From positions 1-46,407 of the forward strand of contig CAIYRR010000084.1 of the NCBI GenBank assembly GCA_903928745.1: a stretch of DNA of 46,407 bases, read 5' to 3'. Positions within the stretch are counted from its first letter, which is position 1; each line of letters starts with the position of its first letter. Below, in pieces: positions 8,323 through 16,584 of this stretch. A program made the translations under genes and the position numbers. The DNA comes from an uncultured Actinomycetes bacterium (GTDB lineage Bacteria > Actinomycetota > Actinomycetes > Nanopelagicales > Nanopelagicaceae). The notes below the pieces were generated by a model that did not search any database, was not told where the DNA came from, and saw nothing but the letters and a program-made list of their open reading frames with translations.

Positions 8323-8392
8323 TTATGGATAAAGCGTGGTGGCGAGATACGGTAGGCAGGTAGGCGTTTAGAGCGCCTTTTGAGGCAAGAAA
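8323..8392 (+). other. Copy 2 of the 70-bp hairpin-bearing element (yajQ leader)
   Basis: Homologous to 255-323. The hairpin stem is AGGCG (8362-8366) and CGCCT (8374-8378) with a 7-nt loop, then TTT. TACGGT at 8348-8353 looks like a -10 box, which would start the transcript near 8360, directly at the hairpin, and leave a leader of about 45 nt before the yajQ ATG. The hairpin could instead terminate the upstream kinase gene, but the homologous copy at 255 has no + strand gene before it, which argues against a pure terminator. Confidence 0.6.
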
Positions 8393-8404
8393 GAGAGAAG
8401 ATTC

Positions 8405-8896
8405 ATGGCATCAGATAGCAGTTTTGACGTCGTCTCCAAGATCGACCGCATGGAACTCGATAACGCAGTTAATCAAGCAATTCGCGAAATCGATACCCGC
8501 TTTGACTTCAAGAATACTGGGGCGAAGATTGAGCTCGAGGGTGAAAAGATTTCCATCGAGGCCAGTACTGAAGAAAAGGCCAAAGCCACTCTAGAAGTAT
8601 TGCGCGATAAGTTGGTCAAGCGCGGAGTATCCCTCAAGCACATTGATCCGGGCGAGCCATCATTAAGTGGAAAAATCTACAAAATTAACTGCCCACTTAA
8701 AGAAGGTATCTCTACAGAGAATGCCAAGAAAGTTGCAAAATTTCTGCGCGATGAAGGCCCTAAATCAATTAAGACACAGATTCAAGGCGACGAACTTCGT
8801 GTTACTAGCAAGAGTCGCGATGACCTTCAGGATGCAATCGCCATGATCAAAGATTTCAAATGGGATTTCGCAGTTCAATTCACGAATTATCGGTGA
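8405..8896 (+). CDS. yajQ: YajQ family nucleotide-binding protein
   Basis: A 163-residue YajQ/UPF0234 protein. It starts with SSFDVVSKIDRMELDNAVNQ and continues IDTRFDFKNTGAKIELEG, both family hallmarks. It ends DLQDAIAMIKDFKWDFAVQFTNYR, matching the conserved C-terminus; length is normal. Members are two ferredoxin-like domains; some bind cyclic di-GMP and act as regulators in proteobacteria, while the role in actinobacteria is unclear. A purine-rich stretch (AAGAGAGAAG) ends about 4 nt before the ATG and can serve as a ribosome site. The stop codon is TGA followed by C, and rarD continues in the same frame right behind it. Confidence 0.95.
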   Translation: MASDSSFDVVSKIDRMELDNAVNQAIREIDTRFDFKNTGAKIELEGEKISIEASTEEKAKATLEVLRDKLVKRGVSLKHIDPGEPSLSGKIYKINCPLKEGISTENAKKVAKFLRDEGPKSIKTQIQGDELRVTSKSRDDLQDAIAMIKDFKWDFAVQFTNYR

Positions 8897-8902
8897 CCTC
8901 GA

Positions 8903-9799
8903 ATTTCAAAAATTGAACATAAAGCGACGGGACTTCTTTACGGAATAGGCGCATACACAATTTGGGGTTTGCTTCCTCTTTTTTGGCGCTACATGCACAA
9001 AGCAAGTGCTTTCGAAATCCTTGCCAATCGAGGAATCTGGTCGCTAGTCCTTTGCGTAATCTTGTTGGCATTCCTCAAGCAACTCAAGGGAACTCTTGCT
9101 CTCTTTCGCCAACCGCGCACAATGGCTCTACTGGCGCTGACTTCTTTAATGCTCACAATCAACTGGGGCGTCTATATCTGGTCAGTTAGCGTCAACCGAA
9201 TCGTCGAGGCATCTCTCGGTTATTACATCACCCCGCTTGCCAGTGTCACATTTGGCGTGCTTGTTTTGCACGAGCGTTTGCGTCGACTTCAGTGGGTAGC
9301 GGTAATCCTCGCCGCGGCGGGAGTTACTACCTTGACGATTGAATATGGAGCGCTCCCATGGATTGCACTAGCACTAGCTATCTCTTGGAGTTCTTATAGT
9401 CTGCTCAAAAAGGCCTTACAACTAGGGGCCCTTGAAGGTCTCTCAATCGAAACTCTGATCGCCCTCGTACCTAATCTTTTCTACCTCACAATGATTGAAA
9501 ATCAACATCGCGCACAATTTGGATTGAGTTGGGGATTCTCTTTATTGCTTGTTTGTGCAGGCGTCGCAACAGTTGTCCCTCTACTTCTCTTCAACGGTGC
9601 AACAACTCGCTTACCGCTCACTATGACGGGTTTGCTTCAGTACATCACTCCAACGATTATGTTCATCGTGGGTACCTTCATGAACCATGAAGCAATGCCA
9701 GCAGGACGCATAGTCGGGTTCGGCTTTATTTGGATTGCACTGGTCTTCCTTGGAACAGATTTGGTGCGATCAAACAGAGCTACCGCTAGCGCTCTTTAG
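8903..9799 (+). CDS. rarD: RarD-type EamA permease, non-canonical start
   Basis: An inner-membrane permease of the EamA/DMT superfamily, RarD branch, about 298 residues with ten hydrophobic helices. GLLYGIGAYTIWGLLPLFW opens helix 1, as is normal for RarD. FEILANRGIWSLVLC, INWGVYIWSVSVNRIVEASLGYYI and LQYITPTIMFIVG are further family stretches. RarD substrates are poorly known. Between the yajQ stop (8894-8896) and the Leu TTG at 8969, which lies inside helix 1, this frame has no ATG, GTG or TTG. Position 8903 is an ATT, chosen because translation from it (reading SKIEHKATGLLYG) restores normal length. ATT 8912 is an alternative. A sequence error or stop readthrough would also explain this. 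The last 30 bp overlap the convergent ppdK. Confidence 0.83.
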   Translation: MSKIEHKATGLLYGIGAYTIWGLLPLFWRYMHKASAFEILANRGIWSLVLCVILLAFLKQLKGTLALFRQPRTMALLALTSLMLTINWGVYIWSVSVNRIVEASLGYYITPLASVTFGVLVLHERLRRLQWVAVILAAAGVTTLTIEYGALPWIALALAISWSSYSLLKKALQLGALEGLSIETLIALVPNLFYLTMIENQHRAQFGLSWGFSLLLVCAGVATVVPLLLFNGATTRLPLTMTGLLQYITPTIMFIVGTFMNHEAMPAGRIVGFGFIWIALVFLGTDLVRSNRATASAL

Positions 9800-12475
9800 A
9801 ACAAGGGCTCTCCCCGACTCCAAGCGCGCCACCGGCACTCTAAATGGCGAACAAGAAACATAGTTGAGTCCTAATTCGTGGAAGAAGTGAATACTGCGTG
9901 GGTCGCCGCCATGTTCTCCGCAGATTCCAAGTTTGAAATCTGGGCGAAGCGCACGGGCTTGTTCCACTGCGGTACGCACAAGAATTCCCACACCCGCCTG
10001 GTCCAAAGATTCGAACGGATTGAAAGGCAAGAGTTCAAGATCCAAATATCTAGGTAAGAATGTCGATTCAACATCGTCGCGACTAAATGCCCAAGTAAGT
10101 TGAGTGAGATCGTTAGTACCAAAGGAGAAGAAATCCGCGTAATGACCAAGACGACTTGCGGTAATCGCTGCGCGTGGTGTCTCAATCATTGTGCCGATCG
10201 GAATATCTATCTTTTGACCCGATCCAACAAATGTGCGAGTAATTTCTGCTTCAAGTGTTTCGCGCAAATATAGAAGTTCGCGTTGCGTTGCAACGAGAGG
10301 AATCATGACTTCTGGTTTTGGATCATGTCCAAGACGCTTTACTTCGAGGTAGGCATGCACAAGCGCACGTACCTGCATTTTATAAAGCTCTGGAATAAGA
10401 ATTCCTAGACGAACTCCACGCAGACCCAACATTGGGTTGGCTTCATGTAAGCGCTTAACAGCAGCGAAAATCGCCTGCTCGCGCATCGGGACTTCCTCGC
10501 CAAGCGCCTCTGCTCTTGCCATCACGGCAGTGAGATCGGCCAGAGGCGGCAAGAATTCGTGAAGTGGAGGATCAAGAAGACGGACGGTGACGGGCAGACC
10601 CGACATCGCCATCATGATGCCTACGAAATCTGCACGTTGAAGTGGCTCCATCTCTGCAATCACACCGCGTTGTACATCTTCATTTTCGGCCAAAACTAAA
10701 CGCTCGATATAAGAACGACGTGGACCAAGGAACATATGCTCGGTACGACACAATCCAACACCTTCTGCACCCAAGATTCGCGCACGGATTGCATCCTCAG
10801 GAGTGTCGGCATTTGCATGCACTCTTAAAACACGTATTTCGTCTGCGTAACAAAGAATTCGATCTACTGCTTTTACAACTGCAGATGCCTCATCACTGGA
10901 TGCCGCAAGGCGCCCCTCTAGGTAGGAAGTTACTGGAGATGCAATTACTGGAATTGTCCCGAGGTAAACATTTCCCGTTGAACCATCAATAGAAATAGTT
11001 TCGCCTTCATAAACAGTCAAACTTCCAGCCGTGAAAAGATTTGCTCGCTCATCCACTGCGATTGACTCTGTGCCACACACTGCTGTCTTACCCATTCCGC
11101 GCGCTACAACAGCCGCGTGGGATGTCTTGCCGCCGCGACTAGTGAGAATTCCCTCGGATGCCACCATGCCCACGAGATCATCAGGACTTGTTTCGCGCCT
11201 GACAAGAATCACTTTCTTGCCACTTCTGGCTAGGTCAAAAGCACGCCTGGAATCAAATACAACTTCGCCCACTGCCGCACCTGGAGATGCAGGAATGCCA
11301 GTGGCAATGGCTTTAACAGAACCGCTCAAATCGAACTGCGGGAACATCAATTGGGCTAACTGATCACCAGATGTACGCACTAAGGCTTCATCCATACTGA
11401 TCTTGCCCTCATCCACCAACTGCGTGGCGATTCGAAATGCTGCTTCCGCGGTTCGTTTTCCGACGCGAGTTTGCAAAATCCAGAGCTTGCCTTTTTCAAC
11501 GGTAAATTCAATATCGCATAAATCTCGGTAGTGATCTTCTAGAAGTGTCATGACGCGCTCAAGTTCTGCATGCACCACTGGAGATTTTTCACCGAATTCC
11601 ACAAGTGACATTGTGTTGCGAATTCCGGCGACAACATCTTCGCCTTGGGCGCGCTCTAAATAATCGCCATAACTTCCGCTCTCACCTGTCGCAGGATCGC
11701 GCGTAAATGCAACCCCTGTACCCGAATCATCTGTGAGGTTTCCAAAGACCATGGACTGGATATTTACAGCAGTTCCCAAATCGGAAGGAATTCGTTCACG
11801 TTGACGATAAATCTGGGCGCGCTCTGAATTCCAGGATCTAAAAACTGCCTCTATTGACTGCGCTAGATGTTCTCGCGGATCAGTTGGGAATGCCTTACCC
11901 GTAACTGCTTCACTTTCCTTTATATAGCCATCAGCTAAGGCTTGCAGACCTTCAACATCAAGATCTGGAATACCAGCGACGCCGAATGTGGCAAGAACGC
12001 GTGTCTCAATCTTGTGAAACTCTTTGGGAGCGACATCGCAAACAATGCGGCCATACATATCAACAAAACGTCGGTAGGAATCCCATGCAAATTTTGGATT
12101 GCCCGTTTGAGTGGCCATGCTTTGTGCAACAGCAGGCGTCATTCCGACGTTGAGAACGGTCTCCATCATTCCTGGCATGGAAAATTTGGCACCTGATCGC
12201 ACTGAGACTAGAAGAGGCTTATCAGGATTTCCAAATTCTTTTCCGAGAGATTTTTCTAAGTCAATTAGTGCGCTATCGATTTCATTTTGCAGCCCTGATG
12301 GCATTGACCCCGAACTTAAATACTCACGACATGCTTGCGTTGTAATTGTGAAACCAGGAGGCACCGGCAATCCGATTCGAACCATCTCTGCAAGGTTGGC
12401 ACCTTTGCCACCCAACAAATCTGATTGTGTGCGATCTCCAACAGTAAATGGATAAACCAGATTTTCAGACATCAT
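9770..12475 (-). CDS. ppdK: Pyruvate, phosphate dikinase
   Basis: Interconverts pyruvate, ATP and phosphate with PEP, AMP and pyrophosphate; cytoplasmic. At 901 residues it is full length. The N-terminal ATP-grasp domain includes LGGKGANLAEM (21-31), SVRSGAKFSMPGMMETVLNVG and FTRDPATGE. The central swivelling domain has ILTSRGGKTSHAAVVARG with the phospho-accepting His at 453. The C-terminal barrel has LCRTEHMF, SFGTNDLTQLTW and GICGEHGGDP with the catalytic Cys at 852. Start is ATG 12475 or the ATG right after it; GGGGATTGGG upstream can act as ribosome site. TAGGCT at 12506-12511 is the likely -10. No PPDK regulatory protein gene is in view. It could serve gluconeogenesis or pyrophosphate-based glycolysis. 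Confidence 0.97.
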   Translation of the reverse strand: MMSENLVYPFTVGDRTQSDLLGGKGANLAEMVRIGLPVPPGFTITTQACREYLSSGSMPSGLQNEIDSALIDLEKSLGKEFGNPDKPLLVSVRSGAKFSMPGMMETVLNVGMTPAVAQSMATQTGNPKFAWDSYRRFVDMYGRIVCDVAPKEFHKIETRVLATFGVAGIPDLDVEGLQALADGYIKESEAVTGKAFPTDPREHLAQSIEAVFRSWNSERAQIYRQRERIPSDLGTAVNIQSMVFGNLTDDSGTGVAFTRDPATGESGSYGDYLERAQGEDVVAGIRNTMSLVEFGEKSPVVHAELERVMTLLEDHYRDLCDIEFTVEKGKLWILQTRVGKRTAEAAFRIATQLVDEGKISMDEALVRTSGDQLAQLMFPQFDLSGSVKAIATGIPASPGAAVGEVVFDSRRAFDLARSGKKVILVRRETSPDDLVGMVASEGILTSRGGKTSHAAVVARGMGKTAVCGTESIAVDERANLFTAGSLTVYEGETISIDGSTGNVYLGTIPVIASPVTSYLEGRLAASSDEASAVVKAVDRILCYADEIRVLRVHANADTPEDAIRARILGAEGVGLCRTEHMFLGPRRSYIERLVLAENEDVQRGVIAEMEPLQRADFVGIMMAMSGLPVTVRLLDPPLHEFLPPLADLTAVMARAEALGEEVPMREQAIFAAVKRLHEANPMLGLRGVRLGILIPELYKMQVRALVHAYLEVKRLGHDPKPEVMIPLVATQRELLYLRETLEAEITRTFVGSGQKIDIPIGTMIETPRAAITASRLGHYADFFSFGTNDLTQLTWAFSRDDVESTFLPRYLDLELLPFNPFESLDQAGVGILVRTAVEQARALRPDFKLGICGEHGGDPRSIHFFHELGLNYVSCSPFRVPVARLESGRALVLKSASGSSV

Positions 12476-12505
12476 TTCCCAATCCCCTGCGATCGCGATT
12501 TGAGA

Positions 12506-12511
12506 AGCCTA
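12506..12511 (-). promoter_or_regulatory. -10 box TAGGCT upstream of ppdK
   Basis: TAGGCT on the minus strand lies 30 nt before the ppdK ATG, leaving a leader of roughly 24 nt that contains the purine-rich ribosome site. No clear -35 is seen. Confidence 0.45.
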
Positions 12512-12550
12512 ACCGATTGCGAACCAACCTTGGAGTGAGATTAAAGATAT

Positions 12551-13540
12551 CTAGTGAGAGCGCTCAATCACAGTGTCACATAATGAGAATAATGCCGATG
12601 TAGCATCACATATGGGCAATGGCCCCAGTGCTAAACGGGCTGTTTGAGCAACTTTGTGCAATTGCCCGCGTGAAGTTTCAATCGCAGGGTGAACTCGTAG
12701 CGCACGAAGAACTTGATCAACAATTTCCTCGGATTCAATCGGTGCCCGAAGCAATTCTTGCAATTCACGATCAGATGGATCTGTTGACCTAAGAACATTG
12801 AGTGTGACCAATGTTGGTACGCCTTCGCGTAAATCTGTACCGGGGGTTTTGCCCGAATCTTCGGATTCGCTAGCAATATCAATTACATCATCAGCCAATT
12901 GGAAAGCAATGCCTATCTGCTCACCAAAAGTGGTGACCGTCTCAACAATTTCGGCGCTGCAACCCGATAGCAATGCGCCATATCTTGCACTAGTTGAAAT
13001 TAACGAACCCGTCTTATCTGCAACCACTTGCATGTAGTGCGCTAATGGATCCTCGCCGGCAGCCGGACCTTGCGTCTCCATAATCTGCCCAATAACTAAG
13101 CGCTCGAAAGTGCGCGCCTGCAAACGAACTGCCTCTGGTCCTAAATCGGCTAACAAGTCAGACGCTTTGGCAAAAAGATAGTCACCCGTAAGAATCGCAA
13201 TGCTGTTTCCCCAGCGATTGTTCGCACTTTCAACCCCGCGTCGCAATGGAGCTTCGTCCATAACATCATCGTGATACAAAGTTGCAAGGTGGGTTAATTC
13301 GCAGACCACTGCCGCTTCAATAATTTCATATCGCGTGGGATCACCAAGATGAGACGAAATCAAAGTAAGTAATGGGCGAAGTCTTTTACCCCCGGCAGCA
13401 ACAAGATGGTGTGACGTTTCTTCAACAAGCGGATAGTCGCCCTTTATATGTGAATTAAGTAATGACTCTACTTGCGCCAAACTCTGCGTAAGGGATTGCT
13501 CTAACTCTCCCGAAACGTTCGGGATGCCAAAGGCTGACAT
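12551..13540 (-). CDS. Polyprenyl diphosphate synthase (menaquinone side chain)
   Basis: A trans-prenyltransferase of 329 residues that extends an allylic diphosphate with isopentenyl diphosphate units. GGKRLRPLL (50-58) binds diphosphate; the first Asp-rich motif is LYHDDVMDEAPLRRG (DDVMD 91-95); the second is FQLADDVIDI (DDVID 217-221). Spacing and a single-subunit layout fit the long-chain enzymes (hepta- to decaprenyl) that provide the menaquinone tail; chain length cannot be fixed by eye. Its ATG overlaps the nuoN stop as TAATG, so it is the last cistron of the nuo operon and is translationally coupled to it. This ties quinone tail supply to expression of the quinone-reducing complex. 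Confidence 0.92.
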   Translation of the reverse strand: MSAFGIPNVSGELEQSLTQSLAQVESLLNSHIKGDYPLVEETSHHLVAAGGKRLRPLLTLISSHLGDPTRYEIIEAAVVCELTHLATLYHDDVMDEAPLRRGVESANNRWGNSIAILTGDYLFAKASDLLADLGPEAVRLQARTFERLVIGQIMETQGPAAGEDPLAHYMQVVADKTGSLISTSARYGALLSGCSAEIVETVTTFGEQIGIAFQLADDVIDIASESEDSGKTPGTDLREGVPTLVTLNVLRSTDPSDRELQELLRAPIESEEIVDQVLRALRVHPAIETSRGQLHKVAQTARLALGPLPICDATSALFSLCDTVIERSH

Positions 13541-15060
13541 TAGCGAATGAAGATAGCCGTTGAAGAGATGAAATTAAGCAATGGTGTTGGGAAAACACCA
13601 AGGAAGATTGTCAGCACGAAAGCGCTCACAATGCTGATGCGAGTGAGTACCGACGGGATGATAACGCTGGTGCCATCTTCGACTGGATCTGTAAAGAACA
13701 TCAAGACAATTACGCGGATATAGAAATATGCGGCGATTGCACTAGAAAGTACGCCAACAATTACAACTGCTTTATTGCCACTTTCATATGCTGCCGAGAA
13801 GATGGAAAACTTTCCTATAAATCCGCTTGTAAGTGGAATACCAGCAAAGCCCAATAAGAATGTGGCAAATACGGTTGCAACAAATGGCGAACGCTTACCC
13901 AAACCAGCCCAACGATTGAGATCGGTGATTTCACCTGCAGAATCTCTCACTAGCGTTACAACGCCGAATGCACCGAGTGTGGCAACACCGTAGGCGATCA
14001 AGTAGAAGATTGAGGCGTCAAGACCGGCTTTATTCATGGCCAACACGCCAGAAAGCAAGAAGCCAGCATGTGCAATCGATGAGTAAGCGAGCATGCGCTT
14101 GATATCACGTTGTGCGATTGCAACAAATGAACCAAAGAGCATTGTGATGATGGCGATCACTGTAATAAATGGACGCCAATCCCAGTACGCATTTGCAAAG
14201 CCAACATAGAAGATTCGAAGAAGTGCGCCGAATGCCGCGACTTTAGTCGCCGCTGCCATAAAGGCGGTTACTGGTGTTGGTGCGCCCTGATAAACGTCAG
14301 GAGTCCATGCATGGAACGGAACCGCTCCAACTTTGAATAGGAGTCCTACAGATAAGAAGCCGATGCCAATCAACATGAAAACGCTGTTGCCATTAGAACC
14401 TGAGACTGCGGCGCCAATTCCTGATAGAGAAACAGTGCCAGAGAAGCCGTAAAGATATGCGGCGCCAAATAAGAAGAATGCAGAAGAGAAAGCTCCAAGG
14501 AGGAAATACTTTAGGGCGGCTTCTTGCGACATCAAACGACGACGACGGGAAAGGCCGGCCATTAAGTACAAAGGCAGGGAGAGCATTTCGAGTGCGACAA
14601 AGAGTGTGATCAAATCTGTGGAAATAGGGAAGAGCATCATGCCGGCAACTGCAAAGAGAGTTAGCGGATAAATTTCGGTGAGGTGCTCGCCACTCTTAAT
14701 AGAGTGCGCTTCTTCAGGAGACCCAGGAACAGCAGCAGCAAGAACCGTGAAATTCTCTTGATCTGCAATAAGAAATACCCCAAGTATTGCCATGAAGACA
14801 ATGCCTGCTTGCATCAATAATCCCGCGCCATCAATCGCAACAGAACCCATCGCTGCTCCGCCCGATGTCTCGTGACGAATGCGCCAAAGTTGAGCAAGTG
14901 CTAAAACCAGAGTTCCGATGGTGAGACTCAATTGCAGAACTGGACGAATCTTTCGTGAAGCAAATGCCTCAACTAGGACACCAAGAACTGCGCCACCCAA
15001 AACAATCAGAATTGGTGCAATAAGTGAATAAATAAGTACTGGGGATACGAAACCGGACAT
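13540..15060 (-). CDS. nuoN: NADH-quinone oxidoreductase subunit N
   Basis: Antiporter-like proton-pumping subunit in the membrane arm of complex I. At 506 residues it has about 14 hydrophobic helices. Conserved features include LFVALEMLSLPLYLM with the functional Glu, EAALKYFLLGAFSSAFFLFG with a key Lys, GLLFKVGAVPFHAWTPDVYQ (Lys and the PFHxWxPDVY signature) and RDIKRMLAYSSIAHAGFLL. It starts directly after the nuoM stop (TAAATG). Its own stop overlaps the polyprenyl synthase start. Confidence 0.97.
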   Translation of the reverse strand: MSGFVSPVLIYSLIAPILIVLGGAVLGVLVEAFASRKIRPVLQLSLTIGTLVLALAQLWRIRHETSGGAAMGSVAIDGAGLLMQAGIVFMAILGVFLIADQENFTVLAAAVPGSPEEAHSIKSGEHLTEIYPLTLFAVAGMMLFPISTDLITLFVALEMLSLPLYLMAGLSRRRRLMSQEAALKYFLLGAFSSAFFLFGAAYLYGFSGTVSLSGIGAAVSGSNGNSVFMLIGIGFLSVGLLFKVGAVPFHAWTPDVYQGAPTPVTAFMAAATKVAAFGALLRIFYVGFANAYWDWRPFITVIAIITMLFGSFVAIAQRDIKRMLAYSSIAHAGFLLSGVLAMNKAGLDASIFYLIAYGVATLGAFGVVTLVRDSAGEITDLNRWAGLGKRSPFVATVFATFLLGFAGIPLTSGFIGKFSIFSAAYESGNKAVVIVGVLSSAIAAYFYIRVIVLMFFTDPVEDGTSVIIPSVLTRISIVSAFVLTIFLGVFPTPLLNFISSTAIFIR

Positions 15061-16584
15061 TTACTTACCAGCCTTTGCAATAGAAGGAGCTGGATCGGTG
15101 TGACCATTAATCGTGAGCACGTGAGTTACGGTCGGATTAATGACGTTCAAGAGCGGCGCTGGGTAGAAACCAAGAACCAAAATAATCGCCACAACTGGAG
15201 CAATCGCAACTTTCTCTCGCACGTTGAGATCCGTGAGGCCCTCATTGCCCGGCATTACTGGCCCATGCAAAGAGCGTTGAATAGGAATCAAAATGTAAAG
15301 CGCGGCAAGGACGATTCCAAATGTTCCAACAATGGCCGCTACCGGGTAGCGGGTGTACGTGCCGACAAGTACTAGGAATTCACTCACAAAGCTTGAAAGT
15401 CCAGGCAAGGCAAGTGATGACATCCCTGCGAAGAAGAAGACCCATGCCATTACCGGTGTGACTCTCTGAAGCCCGCCGAAGTCCGCAATCTTTGAAGAAC
15501 CACGGCGCGATGTCATCCAGCCAGCTACTAAGAAGAGCGCAGCTGTTGAGAAACCATGATTGAACATATACAAAGTTGCACCTGATTGGCCTTGCGTAGT
15601 CATCGCAAAGATACCCATCGTGATGAAACCGAAGTGTGAAATAGATGTGAAAGCAATTAAGCGCTTGAAGTCGGTCTGACCGATAGCAAGGAATGCACCG
15701 TAAATTATCGAAATAACTGCAAGCACGATAATCACCGGCGTGAATGTCTTCGTTGCATCAGGGAAAAGGGTGAGGCAATAGCGAATCATTCCGAATGTTC
15801 CGACTTTATCGAGTACACCTAAGAGCAATACAGAGGTCCCCGGCGTTGCAGCGTCAGCGGCATCTGGCAACCAAGTATGGAATGGCCACAAAGGAGCTTT
15901 GATTGCGAAAGCGATAAAGAATCCAAGGAACAAGAAATTCTGAGTGGTATGGCTGATCTGTAAATGCGAGAGCGCAGTGGTGTCGAAAGTATGTCCGCCT
16001 TGTTCGCCAGAAATGACGTAGAGCGCGATGATTGAAGCCAGCATTAATAGTCCGCCAAAGAGGCTGTACAACAAGAACTTAACTGCAGCAGCCGAGCGCT
16101 TGCCCGAACCAAAACCACCTATAAGGAAGTAGACAGGAACCAACATCGCTTCGAAGAAGACGTAGAAAAGGAATACGTCGGTGGCAGCGAATACGCCGAT
16201 CATCATTGTTTCAAGAATAAGAATGAGAATGTAGAAAGTCTTCGCACTCCATCGTCCACCGCTTGCCTCATTCCAACCGGCAAGTACAACGATTGGTGCA
16301 AGGAGAACGCTGAGCAAAATTAGAACTAAGGCAATTCCATCAACACCAACTGCGTAATTGATTCCGAAAGTTGGGATCCAGGAATGCGATTCAACAAATT
16401 GAAGATCAACATTGTCGCGTTGGAATTGTGTGGCCATTGCAATGCCGGCAGCAGCAACAATTAGGGTCGTAGCAAATGCAGCCCGCTTTGCGGCTAGTGC
16501 ATTCGTCTTAGGCAAGAAGGCTACAAATAGCGCTCCAAGAAGTGGCAGTAGGCCAAGAGTCGTTAACCAGTTCACGTTACTCAT
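15061..16584 (-). CDS. nuoM: NADH-quinone oxidoreductase subunit M
   Basis: Second antiporter-like membrane subunit of complex I, 507 residues. The family stretches seen are VFLFYVFFEAMLVPVYFLIG, AAVKFLLYSLFGGLLML, IKAPLWPFHTWLPDAADAAT and TDFKRLIAFTSISHFGF. I chose ATG 16584 (MSNVNWLTT), which overlaps the nuoL stop as TGATG; the open frame runs 19 codons further into nuoL but those residues do not look like NuoM. The C-terminal amphipathic section is of ordinary length. Confidence 0.97.
   Translation of the reverse strand: MSNVNWLTTLGLLPLLGALFVAFLPKTNALAAKRAAFATTLIVAAAGIAMATQFQRDNVDLQFVESHSWIPTFGINYAVGVDGIALVLILLSVLLAPIVVLAGWNEASGGRWSAKTFYILILILETMMIGVFAATDVFLFYVFFEAMLVPVYFLIGGFGSGKRSAAAVKFLLYSLFGGLLMLASIIALYVISGEQGGHTFDTTALSHLQISHTTQNFLFLGFFIAFAIKAPLWPFHTWLPDAADAATPGTSVLLLGVLDKVGTFGMIRYCLTLFPDATKTFTPVIIVLAVISIIYGAFLAIGQTDFKRLIAFTSISHFGFITMGIFAMTTQGQSGATLYMFNHGFSTAALFLVAGWMTSRRGSSKIADFGGLQRVTPVMAWVFFFAGMSSLALPGLSSFVSEFLVLVGTYTRYPVAAIVGTFGIVLAALYILIPIQRSLHGPVMPGNEGLTDLNVREKVAIAPVVAIILVLGFYPAPLLNVINPTVTHVLTINGHTDPAPSIAKAGK

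Noticed and set aside
12553-12568. GAGCGCTC palindrome as terminator of the nuo operon
   Set aside because: It lies within the last codons of the polyprenyl synthase gene and no T-run follows at a suitable distance.
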